A stretch of 6,912 bases of DNA from Acidimicrobiaceae bacterium (GCA_003514205.1 DORQ01000363.1:151-7062), one strand, 5' to 3'. Counted from the stretch's first letter, positions 1 through 5,684 are shown. Numbers and translations: made by a program. The notes: a model not told the origin generated them from the letters alone.

Positions 1-149
1 CGGACTTCACGCTGGCCTCGGCGCAGCAGGACCTGATCATCCGGGTGACGGTCGTCTACTTCGACGTGCTGCTCGCGCAGTTCAACGTCGAGCTGGCGGT
101 GGCGCAGAAGGCCGCGGTGTCCGAGCAGCTCGCGCAGGCGAAGCGCGAG
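1..149 (+). other. TolC-type outer-membrane efflux protein fragment, probably foreign sequence joined in frame
   Basis: Frame 3 of this stretch reads DFTLASAQQDLIIRV, then YFDVLLAQFNVELA and SEQLAQAKR. This is the familiar first helical repeat of TolC-family type I secretion and efflux outer-membrane proteins of Proteobacteria, in which the KR is normally followed by a N/FEVGT segment. Here the match stops after AKR and becomes generic coiled coil. All 49 codons from 3 to 149 end in G or C, whereas 11 of the next 32 codons end in A or T. Hand-counted GC is about 68% for 1-146 and about 59% for 181-360. An outer-membrane channel makes no sense fused to an actinobacterial wall peptidase, so I read this as a chimeric join at about 141-150. 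The family resemblance is from memory, not from a search. Confidence 0.7.
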
Positions 150-1124
150 GCAGAACAGACGCAGGCCGCAATGGAGGAGTCCATTGCGCAATCACAGGCC
201 TCCCACGAGCGCCTTCAGTCGATCGATCAACGACTCGCGGAACTGTCGGGGCAGTCCCAGCTCGGAATTACCCGGGCATCGGACTCCACTCGGGTGGCAA
301 AGCAAATTGCAGTGTCGGCCTACGTGCATGGTGACGACCAGGAAACTCTGTTTCGGCTCTTGCTCGACCCCGAGACACATGGCAGAGCAACACGATTTCT
401 TGATGTGTTCGCAGCCAAGGTGCTTCAGGCCCTGGCTCAGTATCGCGCCGATACTCAGCAACTCGACGCGGAGCAGGTGATTCAGGTTGAGGCGCGAGCG
501 TCCGCCGCGGCCGAGGTGGAATGGAATGATGCCGTTCAGCAGCGCGCGCAACTTGCCCACCTAGAGGCCGAAGCGAAAGTTGCCGCGTTCGAGGCGGGAT
601 CGCATCTCTACGTAGCTGGGTACCGATTTCCAGTCGCTGGACCGGTGCATTTCATCGACAGCTGGGGATTCCCGAGAATGGTTGGCTCCGAATTTGCGCA
701 TTGGCATGAGGGAACCGACATCATGGCGCCGCTCGGTCGCGAGATTCTGGCACCTGAGGACGGCGTGATGTCTGGCATTGGGGACGCAACACTCGGCGGC
801 CATAAGTGTTGGATCATCGGTGCCAGTGGCGCTGGCCACTACTTCGCCCACCTGAGCGGATACGCTGCCGGAATTGTGGAGGGAGTGTCAGTGCGGGCCG
901 GCGATGTCATTGGATACGTGGGCGATACCGGCAACGCTGATGGTGGTCCGCCCCACCTTCACTATGAGATCCACCCTGGCCAAGGCGTGCCGGTCAACCC
1001 GTACCCTCTGTTGAAGTCGGCATGGGGTGCGAGTCCAATTCCAACCCAGGAGGAGGCACTGAGCGGTCCTGCCCGGGTCATTGGTGAATCTGCGCTGAGC
1101 CAAGCCACTTCCTCCCAGCCATGA
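3..1124 (+). CDS. M23 (LytM-type) metallopeptidase with N-terminal coiled coil; N-terminus lost or replaced
   Basis: Predicted zinc endopeptidase acting outside the membrane on peptidoglycan cross-links, or an amidase activator of the EnvC/NlpD kind. The reading frame is open from base 3, with no stop upstream; the first usable start is a GTG at 45. Numbered from that GTG (359 residues), about 35-180 is a charged, Ala/Gln/Glu-rich helical region, probably coiled coil. The C-terminal LytM domain spans about 190-325. Its zinc ligands are visible as HEGTD (H221, D225) and HLH (H304, H306), with a further His in FAHL (H269); the core therefore looks intact and active. A protein of this class should begin with a signal peptide or membrane anchor; none is present, because residues up to about 35 resemble TolC instead (see the separate entry). 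The stop overlaps the start of the SRPBCC gene. The domain call is secure; its substrate and any FtsEX link are inference. Confidence 0.85.
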   Translation, partial: DFTLASAQQDLIIRVTVVYFDVLLAQFNVELAVAQKAAVSEQLAQAKREAEQTQAAMEESIAQSQASHERLQSIDQRLAELSGQSQLGITRASDSTRVAKQIAVSAYVHGDDQETLFRLLLDPETHGRATRFLDVFAAKVLQALAQYRADTQQLDAEQVIQVEARASAAAEVEWNDAVQQRAQLAHLEAEAKVAAFEAGSHLYVAGYRFPVAGPVHFIDSWGFPRMVGSEFAHWHEGTDIMAPLGREILAPEDGVMSGIGDATLGGHKCWIIGASGAGHYFAHLSGYAAGIVEGVSVRAGDVIGYVGDTGNADGGPPHLHYEIHPGQGVPVNPYPLLKSAWGASPIPTQEEALSGPARVIGESALSQATSSQP

Positions 1125-1621
1125 ACCTCACAACCACGCTCGAAACCGAGTGTTCCGAGGCGGTGCTGGTGGCAGTGCTCTCCGATTTGGCAACCTATCC
1201 ATCGTGGATGGGAATCGTTGCGGCGGTAGAGCCAGCAGAGCCTGACCTCGATGATCCAGGTCCAGCGTGGGTTGTTGAACTTCGTGGCCAACTCGGACCA
1301 CTTCGACGTTCCAAGCGTTTGAGGATGTGTCGGACCACCGGCGGCGAGCAGTTTCCCATCACCTTCGAACGCGTCGAGCGGGACGACCGAACTCACTCGC
1401 TGTGGCAGCTCACCGTGGAGGGTTCCGCTGTTGGGCACGACACAGGGCATGCCAGCGGGTCTGAGCAACCTCGTAGAACCGCAATTGCGGTCACGTTGCA
1501 GTATGGAGGTTCCCTCTGGATCCCGCTGCTCTCCCAGGTTCTCGATGCGGAGATTGATCGCTCACGAATCGCGCTCGTGGAGTATCTGAAGGCCGTGGAG
1601 GCTGGTTCGGCGAACGCTTAG
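1121..1621 (+). CDS. SRPBCC (START/polyketide-cyclase-like) family protein
   Basis: A 166-residue soluble protein with the layout of small SRPBCC helix-grip proteins, which bind hydrophobic ligands in a deep cavity. The N-terminus has the typical first strand followed by a helix ending in DLATYPSWM, matching the common D-x-x-x-Y-P-x-W signature. Strands follow around PAWVVELRG, SKRLRMC and LWQLTVEG, and a long C-terminal helix (about residues 135-160) would close the cavity. No signal peptide or membrane segment is visible. The ATG at 1121 overlaps the TGA of the peptidase gene (ATGA) and no Shine-Dalgarno sequence precedes it, so translation is probably coupled to the upstream gene. The ligand and role are unknown; many actinobacterial members are annotated only as polyketide cyclase/dehydrase or SRPBCC. 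The fold assignment is fairly secure, the function is not. Confidence 0.72.
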   Translation: MNLTTTLETECSEAVLVAVLSDLATYPSWMGIVAAVEPAEPDLDDPGPAWVVELRGQLGPLRRSKRLRMCRTTGGEQFPITFERVERDDRTHSLWQLTVEGSAVGHDTGHASGSEQPRRTAIAVTLQYGGSLWIPLLSQVLDAEIDRSRIALVEYLKAVEAGSANA

Positions 1622-1645
1622 GTGTTGGCGCCCAACCGCTGATGC
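1622..1645. terminator. Small hairpin between convergent genes; possible shared 3' end
   Basis: The 24 bases between the two convergent stop codons hold an inverted repeat, GTTGG (1624-1628) and CCAAC (1632-1636), around a 3-base loop. The stem is short and has no T-run on either side, so it is at best a weak bidirectional terminator or a 3'-end stabiliser. Confidence 0.3.
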
Positions 1646-2470
1646 TCATTGTCGATACTGGACTGGCGCAGCAACAGCGGACCATCGCCCGTGTCGATGG
1701 TCGAGACTCAAGTCAATTCCCGCTGAGACGCTGAGATGTGCAGAGGTCAGGACCGACTCAAGAGGTCCAGCGGCGACAACCTCACCCTGGCGAAGAAGCA
1801 GCACATTGGTGAAGGTGGTCGGGATCTCCTCAACATGGTGCGTGACAAGCACCAGCGTCCGACCTCGGCCACCGTCCATCGCGTCGAGATCCGCAACCAG
1901 CTGTTCACGGCCAGCAAGATCGAGCCCGGCGCAGGGTTCGTCAAGCACGAGCAGCTCTGGGTCAACCATGAGTGCTCTGGCAAGTTGCACTCGCTGGCGT
2001 TCACCGCTGGAGAGTGACCCAAATGTTCGATGAGCGAACTCGCCGAGGCCGACTGCCTCAAGGCACTGGGCCGCGTGCTTGCGGTCCTCCTCGGAATAGG
2101 TGTGCCACCACGGCTCCAACGCGGCATTGAGTGCGCACACCACAACGTCACTGCAGGTCAGGCTCGGTCTCACGAGGTCCACAAAGGCCGCACTGACGAA
2201 GCCGACTCGGGTGCGCAGTGCACGAACATCGGTTCTGCCAAGTGTCTCTCCAAGCACGGTGGTCGAACCAGTTGTTGGATGTTCGTACAAGGTGATGAGC
2301 CGAGCGAGTGAGGTCTTTCCTGAGCCGTTGTGGCCAAGAACGACCCATCGTTCGCCTCGGCGCACCTGCCAACTCAGTGGCCCGAGCGTCGTTGTTGTTC
2401 CCCTGCGCAGCGTGACGGCGCAGAGGTCGATTGCAAGCTCGGTGGGCTCGGCTACCGCTGCGGGATCCAT
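1646..2470 (-). CDS. ABC transporter ATP-binding protein, ModF/PhrA-like (COG1119 type)
   Basis: A single nucleotide-binding domain of 274 residues from the ATG at 2470. Visible motifs, numbered from that start: Walker A GHNGSGKT (46-53), signature LSSGER (153-158), Walker B LLVLDE (173-178), D-loop AGLD and switch histidines in VTHH (209-212). The C-terminal stretch after the switch (EEIPTTFTNVLLLRQGEVVAAGP) resembles the COG1119 group (ModF, PhrA, YlmA), once called photorepair or molybdenum-uptake ATPases. The usual Q-loop glutamine is not evident: the segment reads VGFVSAAF. No permease or binding protein is adjacent, so a transport role is unproven. Start choice: GGTGA at 2480-2476 sits 5 bases before the ATG at 2470. 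An ATG at 2482 is the alternative, and a TTG at 2596 would put the divergent dyad inside the gene. It is divergent from the F420 oxidoreductase gene and convergent with the SRPBCC gene. Confidence 0.88.
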   Translation of the reverse strand: MDPAAVAEPTELAIDLCAVTLRRGTTTTLGPLSWQVRRGERWVVLGHNGSGKTSLARLITLYEHPTTGSTTVLGETLGRTDVRALRTRVGFVSAAFVDLVRPSLTCSDVVVCALNAALEPWWHTYSEEDRKHAAQCLEAVGLGEFAHRTFGSLSSGERQRVQLARALMVDPELLVLDEPCAGLDLAGREQLVADLDAMDGGRGRTLVLVTHHVEEIPTTFTNVLLLRQGEVVAAGPLESVLTSAHLSVSAGIDLSLDHRHGRWSAVAAPVQYRQ

Positions 2471-2550
2471 CTCGGTCACCATAACGGTCGAAGGCGCCAC
2501 TTCGGCCAGTTCGGTTCCACCCGTGCGGCCCAGCGTTGCATCGGAATATC

Positions 2551-2585
2551 TTGCGATGTCTTGGAAAATTCGACAGAAATCGCAA
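2551..2585. promoter_or_regulatory. 35-base imperfect dyad between divergent genes; candidate operator
   Basis: Left arm TTGCGATGTC (2551-2560), 11-base AT-rich centre, right arm GACA (2572-2575) then TCGCAA (2580-2585), separated by a 4-base GAAA insertion. Ten bases pair across the dyad. It lies 20 bases before the ATG of the F420 oxidoreductase gene and 80 bases before the ABC ATPase start, where a repressor could control both. A weak -35/-10 pair for the rightward gene (TTGGAA 2561-2566, 17 bases, AATAAC 2584-2589) overlaps it. The symmetry is seen directly; the regulatory role is inference. Confidence 0.4.
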
Positions 2586-2605
2586 TAACCCGACAAACTG
2601 CAAGA

Positions 2606-3271
2606 ATGAAAATTGGCGTACTCGGTGGAACAGGACCTGCAGGAAGCGGCTTAGCCGTGCGATTGGCCTCGGCAGGGTTTGAGGTTGTTATCGGGTCTCG
2701 CTCGAAGTACCGGGCACTCGAAGTGGTGGACCGGCTCAATGCGAAGTGGGCTGACCGCGGGATTTCCCTCGAGGCCGGAGATAACGAGGCAGCGGCCTCT
2801 GCAGATGTCGTTGTCGTCGCAACGCCATGGGACGCCGCAGCAAGCACCGTCAAAGAAGTGGCACCGCTCCTCAAGGGCAAGGTCGTGATCTCCATGGCCA
2901 ACGCGCTGGCCAAGGTCGGCCATGAGTTCCAGCCGCTCGTTCCGCCGCGTGGATCCGTCGCTGCGTCAGTTCAGGCAGCCGTTCCTCAGTCGTTGGTCGC
3001 AGCCGCCATGCACCACGTTCCCGCCAAGGAGCTTGGCGATATCAGTCACCCCTGCATTAGCGACGTGCTCGTGTGTTCTGACCATCCATCCGCTACGGCC
3101 ACGACGATCGAGATTGTGTCTCGAATGCCTGATCTTCGACCACTCGATGCTGGCGAGCTGAGCAACGCTGCGCCGATTGAGGCATTTGCGGCAGTGCTCC
3201 TCCAGGTAAACATGAAGTACAAGACCCGTGTGGCGATTCGCTTCACTGGTCTCGACGACCTGAAGTTCTAG
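2606..3271 (+). CDS. fno: F420:NADPH oxidoreductase (NADPH-dependent F420 reductase)
   Basis: A 221-residue cytosolic enzyme that passes hydride between NADP(H) and the deazaflavin F420. In actinobacteria it is thought mainly to supply reduced F420 to F420-dependent reductases. It opens with a Rossmann fold, MKIGVLGGTGPAGSGLA, typical of the family; SRS at 31-33 occupies the position that binds the 2'-phosphate of NADP. The C-terminal landmark LRPLDAGELSNAAPIE (about 168-183) matches the family's conserved LRPLDAG-LSN segment, and length agrees with known Fno proteins. The open frame runs back to 2330, but that part is antisense to the ABC gene; the ATG at 2606 begins exactly at the Rossmann strand, so it is the start. 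No clear Shine-Dalgarno precedes it. F420 biosynthesis genes are not in the window. The main alternative is a related NAD(P)-binding protein of the F420-oxidoreductase-like superfamily. Confidence 0.88.
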   Translation: MKIGVLGGTGPAGSGLAVRLASAGFEVVIGSRSKYRALEVVDRLNAKWADRGISLEAGDNEAAASADVVVVATPWDAAASTVKEVAPLLKGKVVISMANALAKVGHEFQPLVPPRGSVAASVQAAVPQSLVAAAMHHVPAKELGDISHPCISDVLVCSDHPSATATTIEIVSRMPDLRPLDAGELSNAAPIEAFAAVLLQVNMKYKTRVAIRFTGLDDLKF

Positions 3272-3275
3272 CTCA

Positions 3276-3300
3276 GCGGTAGGTAACGCACAGGTACCGC
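3276..3300. repeat. Inverted repeat downstream of fno
   Basis: GCGGTA (3276-3281) and TACCGC (3295-3300) form a perfect 6-bp inverted repeat around 13 bases, starting 5 bases after the fno stop. No T-run follows, so it is a poor rho-independent terminator; it could be an RNA 3'-end hairpin or an operator upstream of the mshC promoter. Confidence 0.35.
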
Positions 3301-3305
3301 ACTCA

Positions 3306-3337
3306 ATTCCGACTGGTTCGGATTCCGACTAGTTTGG
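3306..3337. repeat. 16-bp imperfect tandem repeat directly before mshC
   Basis: Copy 1 ATTCCGACTGGTTCGG (3306-3321) is followed without a gap by copy 2 ATTCCGACTAGTTTGG (3322-3337), identical at 14 of 16 positions. The two differences convert TGGTTC in copy 1 to TAGTTT in copy 2, which is the likely -10 box of mshC. Confidence 0.75.
3330..3335 (+). promoter_or_regulatory. Candidate -10 box for a leaderless mshC transcript
   Basis: TAGTTT fits the actinobacterial -10 pattern TAnnnT and ends 6 bases before the GTG at 3342, the spacing expected when transcription starts at the first base of the start codon. TTCCGA (3307-3312) lies 17 bases upstream as a poor -35. There is no Shine-Dalgarno sequence before the GTG, consistent with a leaderless message. 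Confidence 0.45.
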
Positions 3338-3341
3338 TCCG

Positions 3342-4481
3342 GTGCGTCTTTTTAATACAGCGAGTGGCCAGATTGAGCCGTTTGAGGTTGGTCCGCGGGT
3401 CACGATGTACACCTGTGGCATCACACCGTACGACTCGACTCACCTGGGTCATGCCGCAACGTATCTCTCATACGATGTTCTCCAACGTCGATTGCGCGAC
3501 CTCGGTCACGAGACCCTGTGTGTTCGCAATATCACCGATGTCGATGACTCCATTTTGGGCAAGGCTCGAGAGCTTGGGGTGCACTACCTCGATCTCGCAG
3601 CGGCCGAGGTGGCCCGGTTCAACCGCGACATGGTCACTCTGGGGATGATTCCCTCGTATTCCGAACCACGGGCCACCTCCGCCATTGCAGATATCCGTGG
3701 CTTTATCGGCATGGTTCTTGATCGAGGCTTTGCCTACCAAGCTGGCGGTGCGGTGTATTTCGAGGTCGCGAAATCACCGAAGTTTGGGACAATCTCGGGC
3801 TACTCCCGAGAGCAGATGCTGGAGTTCGCAAAGGAGCGGGGCGGCAACATCGATGATCCCCTCAAGCGCGATCCGTTGGACTTCATCCTGTGGCAGCCGT
3901 CGCTTGAAGATGAGCCAGCCTGGGAATCGCTGTGGGGACCAGGACGGCCGGGTTGGCATATCGAATGTTCTGCGTTGTGTTTGCGAGAACTTGGAACCAC
4001 CATCGACCTACACGGCGGTGGAGCGGATCTCATTTTCCCCCATCACGAGTGTGAGGCCGCTCAATCGGAGGCGGCGACCGGCGAGCCGCTCGTGCGACAT
4101 TGGATGCATCAAGCCATGGTCCGCATGGATGGTGAGAAGATGTCGAAGTCGCTTGGCAACCTCGTGTTTGTTTCGGACCTCGCGATGCAATTCGATCCTC
4201 GAACCATCCGGTTGGGAGTTGTGAGTCATCACTATCGCGACTCCTGGGAGTGGAACGATCACCTGATGGGCGAAGCCGACGAACGCGTGCGGGCCTGGGT
4301 GGCGGCGGGTTCTGGAAGTGGGGCGCTCGATGCTGTCCGCGCTGCGTTGGATGAGGATTTGAACACCCCAGAGGCAGTAGCGGCCATAGATGCCGCAGCG
4401 GCACAAGGTCTCGGAGTCAGTGAGGCAGCGGCCTTGCTCGGCGTGGACACGACTGATCCCGTCGCTCATTTCGCTGGGTAA
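3342..4481 (+). CDS. mshC: MshC-type cysteine:1D-myo-inositol 2-amino-2-deoxy-glucopyranoside ligase (mycothiol biosynthesis)
   Basis: Predicted ATP-dependent ligase that activates cysteine as an adenylate and joins it to GlcN-inositol, the penultimate step of mycothiol synthesis in the cytosol. It belongs to the class I synthetase fold shared with CysS. Visible motifs: MYTCGITPYDSTHLGHA (22-38), holding the HLGH nucleotide motif (34-37) and Cys25; GWHIECS with Cys209; FPHHE with His234; and the KMSKS loop at 266-270. Cys25, Cys209 and His234 are the expected zinc site that selects cysteine. The CGITPY variant and the short length (379 residues, no C-terminal tRNA anticodon-binding part as in the ~460-residue CysS) favour MshC over cysteinyl-tRNA synthetase. 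The GTG at 3342 begins the conserved LFNTASG segment. It is slightly shorter than mycobacterial MshC (~410), mainly at the ends. A CysS paralogue remains the alternative. Confidence 0.82.
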   Translation: MRLFNTASGQIEPFEVGPRVTMYTCGITPYDSTHLGHAATYLSYDVLQRRLRDLGHETLCVRNITDVDDSILGKARELGVHYLDLAAAEVARFNRDMVTLGMIPSYSEPRATSAIADIRGFIGMVLDRGFAYQAGGAVYFEVAKSPKFGTISGYSREQMLEFAKERGGNIDDPLKRDPLDFILWQPSLEDEPAWESLWGPGRPGWHIECSALCLRELGTTIDLHGGGADLIFPHHECEAAQSEAATGEPLVRHWMHQAMVRMDGEKMSKSLGNLVFVSDLAMQFDPRTIRLGVVSHHYRDSWEWNDHLMGEADERVRAWVAAGSGSGALDAVRAALDEDLNTPEAVAAIDAAAAQGLGVSEAAALLGVDTTDPVAHFAG

Positions 4482-4512
4482 TCCCAACCCTGGTGGGGTA
4501 GTCCGGGAAACC

Positions 4513-4536
4513 AGAAATCTCCTGTTCATGATTTCT
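4513..4536. repeat. Inverted repeat after mshC
   Basis: AGAAATC (4513-4519) and GATTTCT (4530-4536) form a perfect 7-bp dyad around 10 bases, beginning 31 bases past the mshC stop. The stem is AT-rich and no T-tract follows, so a terminator is doubtful; a protein-binding dyad or 3'-end structure is possible. The rest of the 150-base gap shows no gene and no strong promoter; CACAAT at 4573-4578 is a weak -10-like box. Confidence 0.4.
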
Positions 4537-4595
4537 TCACAGGAACTCCCGGCATTCGTCTCAGATTCGGTGCACAATAGACCGATAGGAACCTG

Positions 4596-4620
4596 GCTCC
4601 TGGTGGAATCCAGGACGAGC
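4596..4620 (+). promoter_or_regulatory. Leader hairpin just upstream of the plsC ribosome-binding site
   Basis: GCTCCTGG (4596-4603), loop TGGAAT (4604-4609), then CCAG (4610-4613), a 3-base bulge and GAGC (4617-4620). An RNA of this region would fold into a bulged hairpin ending 3 bases before the purine-rich GGGGAGG. It could influence ribosome access, but no known riboswitch family is recognisable. Confidence 0.3.
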
Positions 4621-4623
4621 AGC

Positions 4624-4630
4624 GGGGAGG
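4624..4630 (+). promoter_or_regulatory. Ribosome-binding site that decides the plsC start
   Basis: GGGGAGG is the strongest Shine-Dalgarno sequence in the window. It ends 1 base before the ATG at 4632, too close for initiation, and 10 bases before the in-frame ATG at 4641. The second ATG is therefore the better start. Confidence 0.55.
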
Positions 4631-4640
4631 GATGGACTCG

Positions 4641-5630
4641 ATGACGAAACGGGAAGTTGGTCAGATCCAACCGTTCGTGAAGGCCCTGCTGGGACCGCTG
4701 TTCAAGTTTGCATGGGAGCTCAAGGTTGAGGGACGCGAGAACATTCCTCGGCGTGGCGGGGCCATCCTCGCTCCAAACCACTTGTCGGTGCTCGATTCCT
4801 TCTTTGTGCCGTTCTCGCTCCGGCGGCGAATGACCTACGTTGGCAAAGCCGAATACCTCGATGATTGGAAGACCAGTTGGCTGTTCCCAGCTATGGGAAT
4901 GATTCCGATTGATCGAACTGGTGGCGACTCTGCTCAGCGAGCTCTTGATTCTGCGGCGAGAATCCTTGAGGCGGGGGAACTCTTTGGAATTTACCCCGAA
5001 GGAACTCGGTCGAGAACTGGAATGCTCCACAAAGGACACACTGGCGTTGCTCGTTTGGCGCTCCGAACCAACGTGCCCATCATTCCTGTGGGAATCGTCG
5101 GAGCCTTGGAGGTTCAGCCCCCCGACGCGAAATTCCCAAACTTGTTCCGAGAGGTCGTCATTCGTTACGGCACGCCCATTGATGTTTCTCGATACCGTGA
5201 TCGGGCGAATGACCGTCTGGTGCTTCGCCAGATCACTGACGAATTGATGTACGAGATTCGAAACCTGTCGGGCCAGGAATACTGCGACACCTACGCAACC
5301 AAGGCACACGAGTCGCTCCCTGCGCCCAGCGCTCCCAAGGTTTCTGTTTCTACAGCCACTCCTAGTTCAACTGAACCTGCTGGCGTCGGTGCGGTTGGTG
5401 CGGAGTTGGCTGGCAGACTGGCCCATTCGGAGGTTTCTGGCGGACAAACTGGCCAGGACAGCCAGCGTGAGAACTCCGGGAAGCGGCCGCTTTCTGCGGT
5501 GCCACAATCGAAGCGGGCAGCGTCGACGACCTCAGTTTCACGAGCGGACAGCGACTCCTCAGTAGAGGAAACACGCTCCTCCGCCAGCGTGCTCAAGTCT
5601 CAGCCACTCGTTGACCTGCTGAACTTCTAG
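4641..5630 (+). CDS. plsC: 1-acyl-sn-glycerol-3-phosphate acyltransferase (PlsC/AGPAT family) with low-complexity C-terminal tail
   Basis: Transfers an acyl chain to lysophosphatidic acid (or a similar lysolipid) at the inner face of the membrane, giving phosphatidic acid for phospholipid synthesis. Numbered from the ATG at 4641 (329 residues), the acyltransferase motifs are in order: NHLSVLD (46-52) with the catalytic H-x4-D, PIDR (89-92), YPEGTRS (118-124) and VPIIPVG (145-151). A hydrophobic, amphipathic start (LLGPLFKFAW) may anchor it to the membrane. The catalytic domain ends near residue 220. The remaining ~108 residues are rich in Ser, Ala, Thr, Pro and Glu with no hydrophobic segment, so probably disordered, ending in a more hydrophobic LVDLLNF. 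Usual PlsC proteins are about 200-260 residues, so the tail is an addition. The exact acyl acceptor cannot be told from sequence. Confidence 0.88.
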   Translation: MTKREVGQIQPFVKALLGPLFKFAWELKVEGRENIPRRGGAILAPNHLSVLDSFFVPFSLRRRMTYVGKAEYLDDWKTSWLFPAMGMIPIDRTGGDSAQRALDSAARILEAGELFGIYPEGTRSRTGMLHKGHTGVARLALRTNVPIIPVGIVGALEVQPPDAKFPNLFREVVIRYGTPIDVSRYRDRANDRLVLRQITDELMYEIRNLSGQEYCDTYATKAHESLPAPSAPKVSVSTATPSSTEPAGVGAVGAELAGRLAHSEVSGGQTGQDSQRENSGKRPLSAVPQSKRAASTTSVSRADSDSSVEETRSSASVLKSQPLVDLLNF

Positions 5631-5638
5631 TCCCACCT

Positions 5639-5679
5639 CGGCGTGTTCGCCGGAAATGTGGCCAGGTCGCTTCTGACCT
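5639..5679 (+). terminator. Two short hairpins between plsC and thrS
   Basis: CGGCG (5639-5643), loop TGTT, CGCCG (5648-5652) is a perfect 5-bp GC-rich hairpin 8 bases after the plsC stop. A second dyad, AGGTC (5664-5668) and GACCT (5675-5679), surrounds 6 bases. Neither is followed by a T-run. They may form the 3' end of the plsC message, but intrinsic termination is uncertain. Confidence 0.35.
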
Positions 5680-5684
5680 CCCGG

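Noticed and set aside
962..1468. Minus-strand open frame of 168 codons
   Set aside because: It overlaps the M23 and SRPBCC genes and encodes no recognisable domain; it is a shadow of the plus-strand genes.
2471..2596. N-terminal extension of the ABC ATPase to a TTG at 2596
   Set aside because: The extra residues have no ABC character, TTG is a rare start without a Shine-Dalgarno, and GGTGA sits correctly before the ATG at 2470.
2330..2605. Upstream extension of the fno reading frame by 92 codons
   Set aside because: It is antisense to the ABC ATPase and crosses the dyad. The Rossmann fold begins exactly at the ATG at 2606, as in other Fno proteins.
4008..5309. Long open frame of 433 codons on the minus strand
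   Set aside because: It lies antisense across mshC and plsC, both of which have intact family motifs. Its translation shows no recognisable domain and has shadow-like Arg/Ser/His-rich composition.
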